A stretch of 64,000 nucleotides of DNA from Ascaphus truei (GCA_036426205.1 WSYH01000661.1:62001-126000), one strand, 5' to 3'. Positions 1 through 9,184 are shown, counted from the first letter of the stretch. Numbers and translations: made by a program. The notes: generated by a model from the letters alone, not told the origin.

Positions 1-382
1 TAACATATATATAACAGATATAATATTAACGGTACTTAATGTGTGTGTGTGTGTGTGTGTCATAATGTGAGTAAACTGTGTACTGTAATGGGGGGTTGTG
101 AGTGTGTGAGTCATAATGAGTAATACTGAAGTGAGTGATAATTAAGGAAAGAGGTGCAGCTCACTTTCAAATAGAATTGATTATAAGAATGTAGGAATGC
201 AATTATGATAATTGAAGAAGGAGGTTCAAAACAAAAACAAATTGTACTGTACAGTTTATCTAATAATTGCTTGGAAAATGATTCTGTTAAAAACAATAAG
301 CCATCTAACCAATAAAAGTGCTATTGCAGTACTGCACGGTACAGAAAACATACAGTACAGTATTTAAAATACTTTACAGTAC
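1..382. other. AT-rich flank with (GT)n tract
   Basis: AT-rich sequence with a (GT)10 microsatellite at about 41-60 and several short TACTGTA/TACAGTA repeats near 300-380. No gene is recognised. The TACAGTA motifs recur through the palindromic element to the right, so this may be its outer edge, but I see no terminal repeat that fixes the boundary. Confidence 0.5.
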
Positions 383-574
383 TTATGCCGTAGTTACCGT
401 TGCTGTCCTCTTGACTTTTTTGGTCCTACCGTGGGCATGATAGCTCACGGTGGCTGCTGGTACAACGAGGCCAGAAGTACTTAACCAGCGTTGAATATCT
501 GCAATTCATTGTCCTATCGTGTACATCTCCTTTATTCTCATGCTGAGATCCTTAGAAATCTTTTTAACAGGCAT
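383..574 (-). pseudogene. Short HTH-like (transposase N-terminus-like) ORF with one stop
   Basis: Reading the minus strand from an ATG at 574 gives about 63 residues beginning MPVKKISKDLS. There is one in-frame TGA after roughly 22 codons, and a clean TAA at 383-385. The segment EMYTIGQ followed by IADIQRWLSTSGL reads as a helix-turn-helix of the kind that opens many DNA-transposon transposases, and it is followed by a basic tail (GRTKKVKR). It lies head-to-head with the ORF that starts at 828. A DNA-binding role is inferred; I could not place it in a named transposase family. It may be the first exon of a longer gene, a solitary HTH protein, or a decayed remnant. Confidence 0.4.
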
Positions 575-827
575 CGCTGCGTGTGGAAAGAAATACAAGC
601 ACAAGAATGTATATTCGATGTTTAGTCGATGTGTATTCAATGTGCAGTGAATCCACAAAATGGATGGTGCATTTATACTTTAATGAGTCACATTAGAGTA
701 CGCCCACTTTTAACACCTGCACCTCGTCGCCATGCATAAAAGTTGAAACACATTGCATAGCCTCCCACTCGATGATCTGTATCTGAGCTTGTCCTTGTCC
801 AGATACTGCATTGTGCCATCTGCTTCC
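575..827. promoter_or_regulatory. Putative divergent promoter region
   Basis: This 250-bp gap separates the minus-strand HTH ORF (start 574) from the plus-strand ORF starting at 828. A minus-strand TATAAAT lies near 674-680, and a plus-strand ATAAAAG lies near 735-741, about 90 bp before the ATG. Each is placed plausibly for its own gene. This is positional evidence only; transcription start sites are unknown. Confidence 0.35.
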
Positions 828-1667
828 ATGGATCAACCCCGATTCTACAGACGCAAGAGCCAACTTTCTTCTGCCGTGCCTGTCATGCCAAAAAAGCGAA
901 AGGCGGAAGCCGTTTCCAAGCTAAAGCCAAAGCGAAAGGCTAAGGATAATAAAGAAAACATTCTGACGACTCCAAAGGCTATGGCTTTTAAGAAGCCTTA
1001 TTATGTCAAGAAGAAATTCACTGATGTAGACATAAAGCAAAACAAATGGAAGCCAACCCATCGAACCCACAGAACCCACCCTCCTCCATCACTCCTCGAC
1101 GACGCTGCCGCTGCTCTCCCGGAAACCCACAGGTCACCTCCTCCATCACTCTTCGACGACGCTGCCGCTGCTCTCCCAGAAATCCACAGGTCACCTCCTC
1201 CATCACTCCTCGATGACGCTGCCGCTTCTCTCATGGAAATCCACAGGTCACCTTCTTCATCACTCTTCGCCGACACTGCCACTACTCTCCAGGGAACCCC
1301 CATCTCATCCTCTTCAGCATCCATCCACCCAGATGTCCACAGCACACCATGCACAAGATCCAGCTCGTTAGACCGCATGCTGAATGGGTTAACTATTGAT
1401 TTCCCTTGGAACTCTATGCTGGTAAAGATAGATCTTCTTTTAGAGACCATGCTAAATATGGATCAACGGATGGAGAAGATGGATAAGCAGATGGAGAAGA
1501 TGGATAAGAGCATGGAGAAGATAGAGACTGACATAGCAGGGATACATAATTTGCTTGGAGTTCATGCCCCTGTATCTCTGACGCAGGAGCAGGAGGGTGG
1601 CATGGATGGGATGAATGGGACCTTCAACCTTGCATCACCAAGCGCAACCCCTCCATCAGAAGAATAA
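828..1667 (+). CDS. NLS / repeat / coiled-coil protein of the palindromic element
   Basis: The open frame begins upstream at 753, but the ATG at 828 is preferred because it has G at +4 and sits downstream of the TATA-like box. The protein (about 279 aa) opens with a basic region containing PKKRKAE, an SV40-type nuclear localisation signal, and KPKRKAK. A KEN-box-like DNKENILTTP follows. Next come four near-identical 19-residue repeats (HRSPPPSLLDDAAAALPE type), then a short heptad stretch rich in MEKMDK, which predicts a coiled coil and oligomerisation, and an acidic tail. It ends 22 bp before the BEN-like ORF, which is in another frame, so the two may be one gene split by a frameshift or an unseen intron. 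No homologue is recognised. A nuclear DNA-associated role is inferred from the NLS and the neighbour. Confidence 0.5.
   Translation: MDQPRFYRRKSQLSSAVPVMPKKRKAEAVSKLKPKRKAKDNKENILTTPKAMAFKKPYYVKKKFTDVDIKQNKWKPTHRTHRTHPPPSLLDDAAAALPETHRSPPPSLFDDAAAALPEIHRSPPPSLLDDAAASLMEIHRSPSSSLFADTATTLQGTPISSSSASIHPDVHSTPCTRSSSLDRMLNGLTIDFPWNSMLVKIDLLLETMLNMDQRMEKMDKQMEKMDKSMEKIETDIAGIHNLLGVHAPVSLTQEQEGGMDGMNGTFNLASPSATPPSEE
1081..1308 (+). repeat. Four 57-bp in-frame tandem repeats
   Basis: The motif CTCCTCCATCACTC recurs at 1081, 1138 and 1195, with a diverged copy at 1252, giving a 57-bp (19-codon) period. The length keeps the frame, and most differences between copies are conservative. This suggests expansion while the ORF was under protein-level constraint. 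Confidence 0.85.
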
Positions 1668-1689
1668 TGTATGCAGTTGACGAGGATGC

Positions 1690-2232
1690 ATGACAACCCC
1701 GTCAAGACCACGCCAGGAAACAACACAGACAAGGCGACCAAGACAGGAGGAAAGCATCCTCCCAGACAACATACCCTCGTCCTCCACCACAAGCACACCC
1801 GCTCCCAGAAGCAAACCCGCTCCCAGAATCCCACCCACATATGCTTACATTGAGATGGTGCCCGACATCATCTTGCGCGAGCTGTCCCAGCCACTAAGGG
1901 AGAAGTATAGGTTTGCAAGTGGTGGTGTAGCTCAGAAACATGCCATGTACATTTTCAAGCACCACATGCCCTACGTGGTGTATTGGTGTTGGACCCACAA
2001 TGTAAACTACGAAGGGAATTGCACCAAAAAGGCTCTTCCTGAAAATTTAAGAAGGACTATTGTGGAGGAATTGAGGTGCTATTTTACAATTAGCGATCAT
2101 TTAATGAAAATCGTGAGAGACTCCATAAATGGCATACAAGGCATACAAGGCATCGTCCCTGGAAGGACTCACTTCTGGGGATCGAATTCGCTGCGTGATT
2201 GGTCGTCTGTTCAAATGTTGATTCATTTTTGA
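1690..2232 (+). CDS. BEN-domain-like protein, left copy
   Basis: This 180-aa ORF has a Ser/Thr/Pro-rich N-terminus (residues 1-50). A compact domain follows (about 55-155) with the spacing of a BEN domain: an aromatic/His-rich helix (AMYIFKHHMPYVV), a KKALPENLRRTIVEEL segment, and a terminal helix (HLMKIVRDSINGI). BEN domains bind DNA or recruit chromatin partners. The match is by eye and not certain. A related copy lies on the minus strand at 7733-8227, and the substitutions between copies are largely conservative (LPENLRRTIVEEL against LPENLKRTILEEV), which argues for a real protein. The ORF follows the coiled-coil ORF in a different frame. Candidate polyadenylation signals (AATAAA) lie at about 2311 and 2398. 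Confidence 0.5.
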   Translation: MTTPSRPRQETTQTRRPRQEESILPDNIPSSSTTSTPAPRSKPAPRIPPTYAYIEMVPDIILRELSQPLREKYRFASGGVAQKHAMYIFKHHMPYVVYWCWTHNVNYEGNCTKKALPENLRRTIVEELRCYFTISDHLMKIVRDSINGIQGIQGIVPGRTHFWGSNSLRDWSSVQMLIHF

Positions 2233-3024
2233 CTTGTTGATTGTTTTAAGTTGTATTCTAAAATGTTTTTACTTACAGTACACCATAAATGTTTATTTAC
2301 TTACTCCACCAATAAAAAAAATGCTGCTTGTATTCGTAAATGTTTTTACATACAGTACACCATAAATGTTTTTTTACTTACTCCACCCACCAATTAAATA
2401 AAATGTTGATTGTTTTAAATTGTTTCATTGTGACTCCTTGGGGGGGGAGGGGTGTTTAACTGGTATTGTCAAAGTGTGTGCAGGATTACTGTACAGTAGT
2501 TACTGTAGTAAACACAAGAATTTTTCGTTTCAACAAGGTTCCATGAGGCATACTGTACAGTTCTGTACTGTATACTGTAGGCATGCGCATTACATCAAAA
2601 CAGTATTAAAATGTTTTATTAATTTTTATTTTCGGGGTTTATTATACAATACAGTATGTAAAAAAGTATTATATACTTTATGAAAAAAACAGGATACTGT
2701 TTCAGGTTTTCTATAAAGCTCACAGTTATTCTATCCTAATCAATAAAAATGGCACTGATTCAGATTCAGCAATGTGCAAGCATCGTTACAAAAAGCGATA
2801 TTATCCATCGAAATCCCTCCATTTGCCGTTCTCAGCCTGATGACAAAGTTTTTTTTCTGAGGAAGAAAAATAAAAGTATTACTGTAATGGTTGGTTCACT
2901 AAACGGTTATTTAGTCTGCCCCTAAAGAAGTTCCCGCAGTCCCCTCGGTCAGCCCTAACAATAATTTTCTCGGGGGGCGTCTCTTGTTCACATACACGCA
3001 TGAGCCTAGATTTGATGAGATGCA
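2233..3024. other. Left-arm non-coding segment of the palindrome
   Basis: AT-rich sequence after the BEN-like ORF. It contains an internal duplication around the phrase ACAGTACACCATAAATG (about 2277 and 2354), several AATAAA signals, and a GTTTCAACAAGG motif at 2527. Parts of it, notably the GTGTGCAGGATTA stretch near 2477 and the TCGGGGGG stretch near 2970, reappear inverted between 6800 and 7730. No convincing coding region was found. Confidence 0.5.
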
Positions 3025-3376
3025 TACAGAGGCGGCACATTTTATTTGAGTGTGGCTAGGGGGATGCCCCGGCATGCTAGCCGCACTCCCTCGGCATGCC
3101 GCGCGTCATCGACGCGCGGTCACGCGTCATCGGGTGCCTGCGCCCCCTGCACGCGTGTCCAGGGCTCCCCGAGGGAGCCCTGGTGTCCCGCGATGTGGGG
3201 GACGGCGGCAGGGGGTTCCGGGGGACCCGGCAGACCCGGCAGCGGGAGAGAGAAAGCCCCGATCGGAGGGCGCTCCTCCGTGTCTTCGGCGCGCGCCCGG
3301 CACCCTCTGGCGCGCGCCAGGTTACTGCTGCGGCCGAGAACGGGCAAATGCTCGAATAAACTCGGCCGCAGCAGTA
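3025..3376 (+). mobile_element. GC-rich foldback DNA element, copy A
   Basis: The element is about 350 bp, very GC- and CpG-rich, in AT-rich surroundings, and bounded by TA on both sides. The left end reads CAGAGGCGGCACA and the right end CTCGGCCGCAGCAG. The right end is itself a hairpin: CTGCTGCGGCCGAG pairs with CTCGGCCGCAGCAG around a loop of about 20 nt. Internal palindromes include GACGCGCGGTCACGCGTC and CTCCCCGAGGGAG. ORFs across it are composition artefacts. The TA duplication and inverted ends suggest a non-autonomous DNA transposon; the superfamily is not established. Confidence 0.75.
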
Positions 3377-3524
3377 TGCGTTTCAACAAGCTTCCAATGC
3401 GCATGCGCCTAGCTGTCCACCAATTGTTCAGTATCTACTGTAGAAGCTGCTCAGCCAATGATATTGCTGGACTACATTTTGGCGAATTGTGACTTAAAGA
3501 ACTAAATAACCATAAGCAAAGCGA

Positions 3525-4563
3525 TTAATTACAGGAGTATCGCTTTACTGTGCATTGATATGGTAAAAAAAGAATTAAATACGGCAGCTGTACCCACCAT
3601 AGACATTGCCAATCGGTTGGCGCCGAGCCACTGCCAGTCCCGTAGTCTTGATTATACACGTAGTTGACAGGTGACATGTGGCCTGCTACACCTGTAGTTG
3701 ACAGCTGATGAAGCTGGAAATCGTTTTGGTACATGCAAGCTTACTGATGTCTGTACGTGAAATCCTGCTCAGGCTGCAGGTATCCAGGCAGGGACAGATA
3801 GCAAGGGTTGCTGGTCATCAGGTTTTCACTGACAGTCGGACCGTTATTGGAAACCAGTGCTGACGATTCTTAGTTAGTTTTACCATAACTTTTCGCCTTT
3901 TGAAGTCTCCATGATCAAAGATACTAGAAAAATCTGGCGCAACACACCAATACCCTCCTGTAACTCCAAGTGCGAGATCAATACGAAAAAAACACGGATC
4001 GATACATACTGCTGCGGCACAGTTTATTCGAGCATTTGCCCGTTCTGTGCCGCAGCAGTAGCCTGGCGCGCGCCCGAGTGTGACGGGCGCGCGCCGAAGC
4101 AGCGGAAGAGCGCCCTCCGATCGGGGCGCTCTCCCTACCGCTGCCGGGTCCGCCGGGTCCCCCGGAACCCCCTGCCGCTGTCCCGCGATCGCGGGACACC
4201 AGGGCTCCCTCGGGGAGCCCCTGGACACGCGTGCAGGGGGCGCACGCTCCCGATGACGCGTGACCGCGCGTCTATGACGCGCGGCACGCCGAGGGGCGGC
4301 CACTAGCAAGCCGGGAGATTTCCCGGCTTGCGGTACCGACCACACTTCAATAAAGTGTGTCGGTACTGTAACTTTTTCCTTATTAAACGCTTCCACACAC
4401 GAGCATCTAGTGAAAATTTGTAAAAGTCATAATTTTAAATAAAATATTGATAAATTTGACCAACTGTGGCCATCTTATCATCTGCTGCATTAATTGCAGC
4501 CCATATTAAATAAGCGTACGTTATGTCGGGTTTTTTGAACACGGACTGCAGTGGTGCACTCAT
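3525..4563 (-). pseudogene. Forkhead-like gene, left (minus) copy, interrupted by foldback element
   Basis: Read from an ATG at 4563, the protein opens MSAPLQ and enters a winged-helix fold: TYAYLIWAAINAADDK, then a helix 2 region (ATVGQIYQYF). There is an in-frame stop, then DFYKFS and a WKRLIRKKL helix. The frame is cut by foldback element B (4007-4370) and resumes with DPCFF, then GGYWCVAPDFSSIFD and HGDFKRRK. This matches the forkhead order S-Y-x-A-L-I, G-W-x-x-x-I-R, C-F, Y-W, D-x-F-x-R-R-K. The usual Asn and His of the recognition helix (NSIRHNL) are replaced by R/K-type residues. A conserved downstream block (YQNDFQLHQLSTTGVAG) lies at about 3734-3680. It is homologous to the plus copy at 5865-6520, in inverted orientation. 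The gene is broken and non-functional as it stands. Confidence 0.7.
4007..4370 (-). mobile_element. GC-rich foldback DNA element, copy B, inside the forkhead-like gene
   Basis: Same family as copy A, in reverse orientation, bounded by TA at 4007-4008 and 4369-4370. The low-coordinate end carries the CTGCTGCGGCACAG hairpin. The other end carries a CCGACACACTT/GAAGTGTG hairpin and the adjacent CAAGCCGGGAAAT / CTCCCGGCTTG palindrome. Removing it would restore the homology between the flanking forkhead segments and the copy at 5865, so it is a younger insertion. Confidence 0.8.
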
Positions 4564-5864
4564 CTCGGAACTCTCTGAACAATAGAACACCAGGCACTGT
4601 GCATTGAGTTTTTAATATGAAAAACCTAAATTGATACAGTATTGTAACTTCTTCAGTACCAAGGTCAATTCACAATGGACCACTGTGGTATTTTTTTAAA
4701 CACCTGCAAGTCGACACATTACTGAAGCACATGTAGTGTACACCTTAGAATTCATTACAATTCATGAATATCTGCCACCTGGCGTATACGCGAAGAATTG
4801 CAACCAATTAAATCCGAACCATTATTATTAAACAAATCAAGCGCGGGTGATGCCGGCATGAATACGGCCTTAATCTCGCATGAACTGGGCAAAATGCGTG
4901 GCATTCGGAAAAAGTCACCGAAAAATAACCGAGAAGTGTTAAAATAAAAGCAGCCGCAGCTGTAAAAATAAATATAATTAAAACATTCACGGAACTGGTG
5001 CACTTAAATTTGATTATACAACACAATCCCCATTTAAAATAACCCTACTCATGTAATTTGCAATGTACACTATATTCCTGTGCTTTACTAAATATGTCAT
5101 AATGTAAAAATATCTATTTTATTTGTTTTCTTGCAATTAAATTGTACATAGTGAAACAATTTGATTATTTGTTTCTTTGAAAACAACTAGCGCTTTTCTC
5201 ATAAGTGCTATACAGAACGTGCATGACTGTGGCAATAGCCACAAAATACATTGAATTTAGCTTAACTACTCTACAAACAAGCATTACCTATTGTTAATTC
5301 GAAGAACCATGAAATCACCACTGGGCATCCATGAATCAAAAAGTAAAGGACCACAGCATACATGTAAGTGCAAAGACATTTGTTTTTTTTACTCATGATC
5401 ACAAGAACAGTAATTCTTGCTACAGCTGCGCCAGCCTTTATTCTAAAACTTCTCTGAGCCGTTGTCATTGCATCTCCTGTATTCCACGCGCTATAAATTT
5501 TGCATCCCTCATGTTCATGCCGCATTCGCGCCGCCCGGCACACACAGTTGATCTGTTTCATTATAATACAGTAGTTTCGGATATAATTGGGGGCAATTCT
5601 TTGCGTATCCGCCAGGTTGCAGATATTCATGAATTGGAATTAATTCTAATGTGTACACTACTTGTGCTACTGTAATGTGTCGACTTGCAGGTCTTTAAAA
5701 TAAAAAACAGATACTGTATAAACCAAGTCTAGCACAGTGGTCCATTGTTAATTGACCTTGGTACTGAAGAACTTTCTGTATCAATTTAGGTGTTTCATAA
5801 TAAAAACTCAATGCTCTGTGTCTTTTTAACATTCTTTCTCCTGCACAATTGCCGACCGGATGCA
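4564..5864. other. Centre of the palindrome
   Basis: No credible ORF. Both sides carry the same non-coding block in opposite orientation. On the left are ACCAAGGTCAATTCACAATG (about 4660) and CATGAATATCTGCCACCTGG (4764). On the right they appear as the reverse, CCAGGTTGCAGATATTCATG (5610) and TTGACCTTGGTACTGAAG (5753). The TACAGCTGCG and TCATGC blocks nearer the middle also match. The spacer, roughly 5030-5380, shows no arm-to-arm match. Related copies of this block occur at 22925-23010 and 57310-57600. Confidence 0.6.
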
Positions 5865-6520
5865 ATGAGTACCCCGCAGTATGTGTGCAAAAGACCTGAC
5901 TGTACTTATGCGTTTTTAATATGTTCTGCAATTAATGCAGCAGATGATAAAATGGCCACAGTTGCTGAAATCTATGATTATTTCATCGCAAAGTATGACT
6001 TTTACAAATTTTCACCTGATGCTCTTGGGTGGAAGCGTGCAATAAGGAAAAAGTTAGGTAGCGATCCGTGTTTTTTTTCGTATTGCCCCTGCACACGGAG
6101 CTAGAAGAGGGTATTAGTGTGTGATGCCAGATTTATCCAGTATCTTTGATCATGGAGACTTCAAAAGGAGAATGGTCAGGTTTAATCAAAATAAGATTTG
6201 TCAATCCCATGCCAGAAAATGTAACAGCACCTGCACCGGCGCCAGCACCGGATTACAATAACGGTCCGACCATCAGTGAAAACCTTGTGACCGGCAACCC
6301 TTGCTATCTGTCCCCGCCAGAATACCAGCAAAATATCCAGCCTGAGCCAGATTTCACGTACAGATACCAGTAAGCTTGCATGTACCAAAATGATTTCCAG
6401 CTTCATCAGCTGTCAACTACAGGTGTAGCAGGCCCGCTGTCACCTATCAACTACGAGTGTGATGAAGACAACAGGTGTGACAATGGCTCATCACCACCCG
6501 TTTGGCAAATTGAAGGTAAA
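5865..6520 (+). pseudogene. Forkhead-like gene, right (plus) copy
   Basis: The ATG at 5865 is equivalent to the start of the minus copy. The frame reads TYAFLICSAINAADDKMATV, then AEIYDYFIAKYDFYKFSPD, then GWKRAIRKKLGSDPCFF, which covers helices 1-3 of a forkhead/winged-helix domain. A frameshift then gives a stop at 6102-6104. The wing segment is still visible downstream (SSIFDHGDFKRR, about 6140-6170). A proline/asparagine-rich tail follows, with conserved CYLSPPEYQQ and DFTYRYQ. Both copies share the TAA at 6371, after which comes a conserved YQNDFQLHQLSTTGVAG block. That block may be a second exon or ORF; GAAGGTAAAT at about 6511 resembles a splice donor. The recognition helix has Arg and Lys where forkheads normally have Asn and His. 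Family membership is strongly suggested, but function is unknown. Confidence 0.7.
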
Positions 6521-6639
6521 TACAGTATAATTTACTACAGTAACTACCTGTATTACATTACTGCAGTTCAAGCTGCCATATTTTATTCTTTTTTTTTAAA
6601 TATCAATACATTATACACACAGACAAGTGATTAGTTACT

Positions 6640-7732
6640 GCAAATCGTTCCGTTCTCCTGTAATCAATCACTTTGCTCATGGTTATTTAGTTCTATTATT
6701 TTATTCACAATTCTAGAAAATGTAGTCCAGCAATATGATTGGCTGAGTAGTTACTACATTAGATACTGTACAATTGGTGGACAGCTAGGCGAATGCGTGT
6801 ATGTCTCATGGTAACTTATTGAAACGCATATGCGTATCATCAAACTCCCACCCCCCACCCACCTCGCACGCAAAGTCTTACTACAGTAACAAGCCTCATG
6901 TAGCACAGGACTGCTACATGAGAGGAATTAAACATCGCAGCCCTGCCTGATCAATGGTGGAGCCGATACGATGAGGATATCATTCGACCTGGACATGAAC
7001 TAACTTTTACTTATATGTAAGTTTCTACATTGTTGTTGTTTATATTATATTATATTATATCATATCCTTACCTTGATGCGCTCCTGTGCTTTCTTTCTTG
7101 GTTATCTGGTTCGCCGATGGAGTATTCCATCGGAGTCCATCTTTTGGAGTGGGGGAAGAAACTTCGAACCACAGGAGCTGCAAGAGGAAGGAGAGAAATC
7201 ATTTACTTTCTTCCACCATAGGAAGCAAGAGCGCGGACTGAACATTCTTTGACTGGCTTTGTGGCTTAGTTTATTCTTCCCGAGCGTGTGATCACATTTA
7301 TGCGCATGCGTGTATGTCTCATTGAATCCTTGTTGAAACGCAAGTGTGTGTCATCACATATAGGTGCATGCATGTATCTGAATAAGAGACACCCCCACAC
7401 ACACACCCCCCGAGCCATTCATGAAAATTCTTGTAGGCTGATAAGCCCTTACTGTGGTACGAATCCTCCCCCAAACACATTCATTCATTTTTTTACTAAC
7501 TAATCCTGCACAAACTTTTACAGTAGCAGTTCCCCACCCCCTACCCATCTCGCACGCAAAGTCTTACTAACAAGACGACGGTTGTGAAACCGCTTATCAA
7601 CCCCCCCCCCCCCCCCCCCCGAGGCATTCATGAAAATTATTGTAGCCTTCTTGAGGGACTGACTGATTTTAACCAACCATTATGTGAAATGTTATATTTA
7701 TGTTTTATAAAACGTGACACAATTAAACAATT
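6640..7732. other. Right-arm non-coding segment of the palindrome
   Basis: From 6640 to about 6800 this is the inverted match of 3530-3377. It includes the CTCCTGTAATCAATCACTTTG and ATTGGTGGACAGCTAGGCG blocks. From 7240 to 7730 it matches 3010-2440 in scattered blocks. It carries GTTTCAA-type motifs on the minus strand at 6814 and 7329, and a run of 20 C at 7601-7620. A possible coding scrap at 6940-7240, with a GTAAGT donor-like site at 7018, is not supported by any recognised domain. Confidence 0.45.
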
Positions 7733-8227
7733 TTAAAAATCTACTTTTTTTTTGAGTAAAACATTATTTAATAACTTTTGAACAACAGAACAATCAATCA
7801 GCAGCAAAGTCAATCCCCAATAGTCCGTCCTTCCAGAGACAAAGCCTTGTACTTTATGCCTCAAAAGGCCATTGATGGTGTCTCTCACAGTTCTCATTAA
7901 ATGATCGGTAACAGTAAAATAATGCTGCACTTCCTCCAAAATTGTTCTCTTTAAATTTTCTGGCAGAGCCTTCTTGATTTTATTCCCTTTATAATTAACG
8001 TTTTGGGTCCACCCGCTGTACACCTCATAACTGACGTGGTGTTTAAAGATGGACAGGGCATATTTCTGGGCTAGCCCAGCACTTCCAATCTTGTATTTCT
8101 CCCGGACTTGCTGGGGCCGTAAATAATACATATAGAAATGTGATGACACGCATACAGTATGCGTTTCATCAAGGTTCCAATCCGCATGAGTGGAACAATA
8201 TTTTATATTCGGAAGAAGACACAACAT
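7733..8227 (-). pseudogene. BEN-domain-like protein, right (minus) copy, 5'-truncated
   Basis: The minus-strand frame contains REKYKIGSAGLAQKYALSIF, KKALPENLKRTILEEV and HLMRTVRDTINGLL. This is the same domain as at 1690-2232, with about two thirds identity by eye. The first part of the gene (NLS, 19-residue repeats, coiled coil) is missing: homology stops near 8130, and sequence beyond about 8237 belongs to another repeat. The reading frame through the domain is intact, so constraint may have lasted until recently or the copy may be young. The coding strand faces the left copy across the palindrome. Confidence 0.5.
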
Positions 8228-8230
8228 TAT

Positions 8231-8915
8231 ATTTTTGTAACAAGAATATTGATGGCTGGCGCTTCAGAAACCAAAGAGACCCTCCGTAGAAGACTAGGTA
8301 ACTGCCTGGACCTTGGCACTGTATATACTTAATAATGCAGCATCCCTAGCAGGGGACAGAGATAGTGCCTAGTGCTCACAGGCACATATATGCAGCACAA
8401 CAGTATCCCAAACGCTGACTTTATGAACAATATGAGCCCACAATGCAACTTACAGTTAGTAGTATCTTCTTATCAGTGCAAGAACAAAATAGAGAATGCA
8501 CTCCAAAAACTGATGCTCCAAATAGTGTAGATAATATCCACAATGTTCACAGAAATCTATAATCAATTAAATAGAAAGCGCTACTGATCAGTGTCCTGAT
8601 AATATAAAACATAAATCAGTGAGTGGGACTGAGTACTCGAGACTGACCATCAGGATGGGGCCATAAAGTGGTAAGGAGAAGAGAAAACAACAAAGCCATG
8701 TTCCCTGCACGGAACTATGTTGCGGCTTACTGCAGCTGATCTCCGCCACTGCCTTCACTTATCCCGGCGTCTCATAGACAGCCGCAAACCCCATAAGAGG
8801 AAGCAAGTACTCACAGTCTTGACCCGACGAGTTCAATCCTCCAAGTGCCGTCTGATAGGAACGCTGATCCGGTGCGCTGAGAAGCGTGCTCCAGCCCAGT
8901 AGTCAGGTAAGTGAA
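8231..8915. other. Repeat-derived sequence, unclassified
   Basis: No coding region is recognised. The phrase TTATCAGTGCA occurs near 8474 and again at 9186, beyond the hairpin at 8916-9184. This suggests that the hairpin and its flanks form one composite repeat, probably related to the PLE terminal repeats elsewhere in the window. Confidence 0.3.
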
Positions 8916-9184
8916 GAGGAAAAGGATCCGGCGGTTCACAGCTAGCCAATCAAGGAAATCCAAACGCAATCAGAAAAATAGGCTGTTTATTCGGTGCATA
9001 ACCAAAAATCCTTCTGCCACAAGGTAAACTCTGACTATTGGTGGAAAACGCGTCAGAGTTACCTTGTGGCAGAAGGATTTTTGTTATGCACCGAATAAAC
9101 AGCCTATTTTTCTGATTGCGTTTGGATATCCTTGATTGTACCCCTATGGCAAGCTGTGAACCGCCGGATCCTTTTCCTCTTTTC
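8916..9184. repeat. Long hairpin with hammerhead-like apex
   Basis: The arms 8916-9041 and 9050-9184 are near-perfect reverse complements (for example AGAAAAATAGGCTGTTTATT against AATAAACAGCCTATTTTTCT). At the apex, the plus strand holds ACTCTGACTA, a GAAAAC box and CGCGTC, followed by AGAGTTACC. The closing stem repeats the plan of the hammerhead motif at 56543-56599: CTCU/AGAG, one bulged A, then an 8-bp stem. The catalytic core is degenerate here. Confidence 0.6.

Larger units (their letters stand above)
720..8230. mobile_element. Candidate palindromic element carrying putative DNA-binding-protein genes
   Basis: Homologous blocks occur in inverted order around a centre near 5.1-5.2 kb: the BEN-like gene (1690-2232 against 8130-7733), non-coding blocks (2440-3010 against 7730-7240), forkhead flank (3377-3530 against 6800-6640), the forkhead-like gene (3525-4563 against 6520-5865), and the central block (4640-5000 against 5760-5380). 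The arms are diverged, so this is an old structure and not an assembly echo. Two GC-rich elements interrupt the left arm. No transposase, integrase or polymerase is visible, and terminal repeats or target duplications were not found. Alternatives are an inverted pair of independent insertions of one element, or a fragment of an integrated DNA virus or large DNA transposon. Confidence 0.55.

Noticed and set aside
1001..1450. 149-codon minus ORF opposite the 19-residue repeats
   Set aside because: It mirrors the plus-strand tandem repeat and has no independent support; the plus frame carries the NLS and coiled coil.
3046..3492. Overlapping GC-rich ORFs on both strands (also at 4070-4300, 19875-20274, 44563-45365)
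   Set aside because: They follow the foldback element in every copy, on both strands and in all frames, with Arg/Pro/Ala-rich text. They result from CpG-rich palindromic DNA and are not genes.
4755..5675. Small ORFs at the palindrome centre (80-119 codons)
   Set aside because: Not conserved between the two arms at protein level; the homology there is non-coding.
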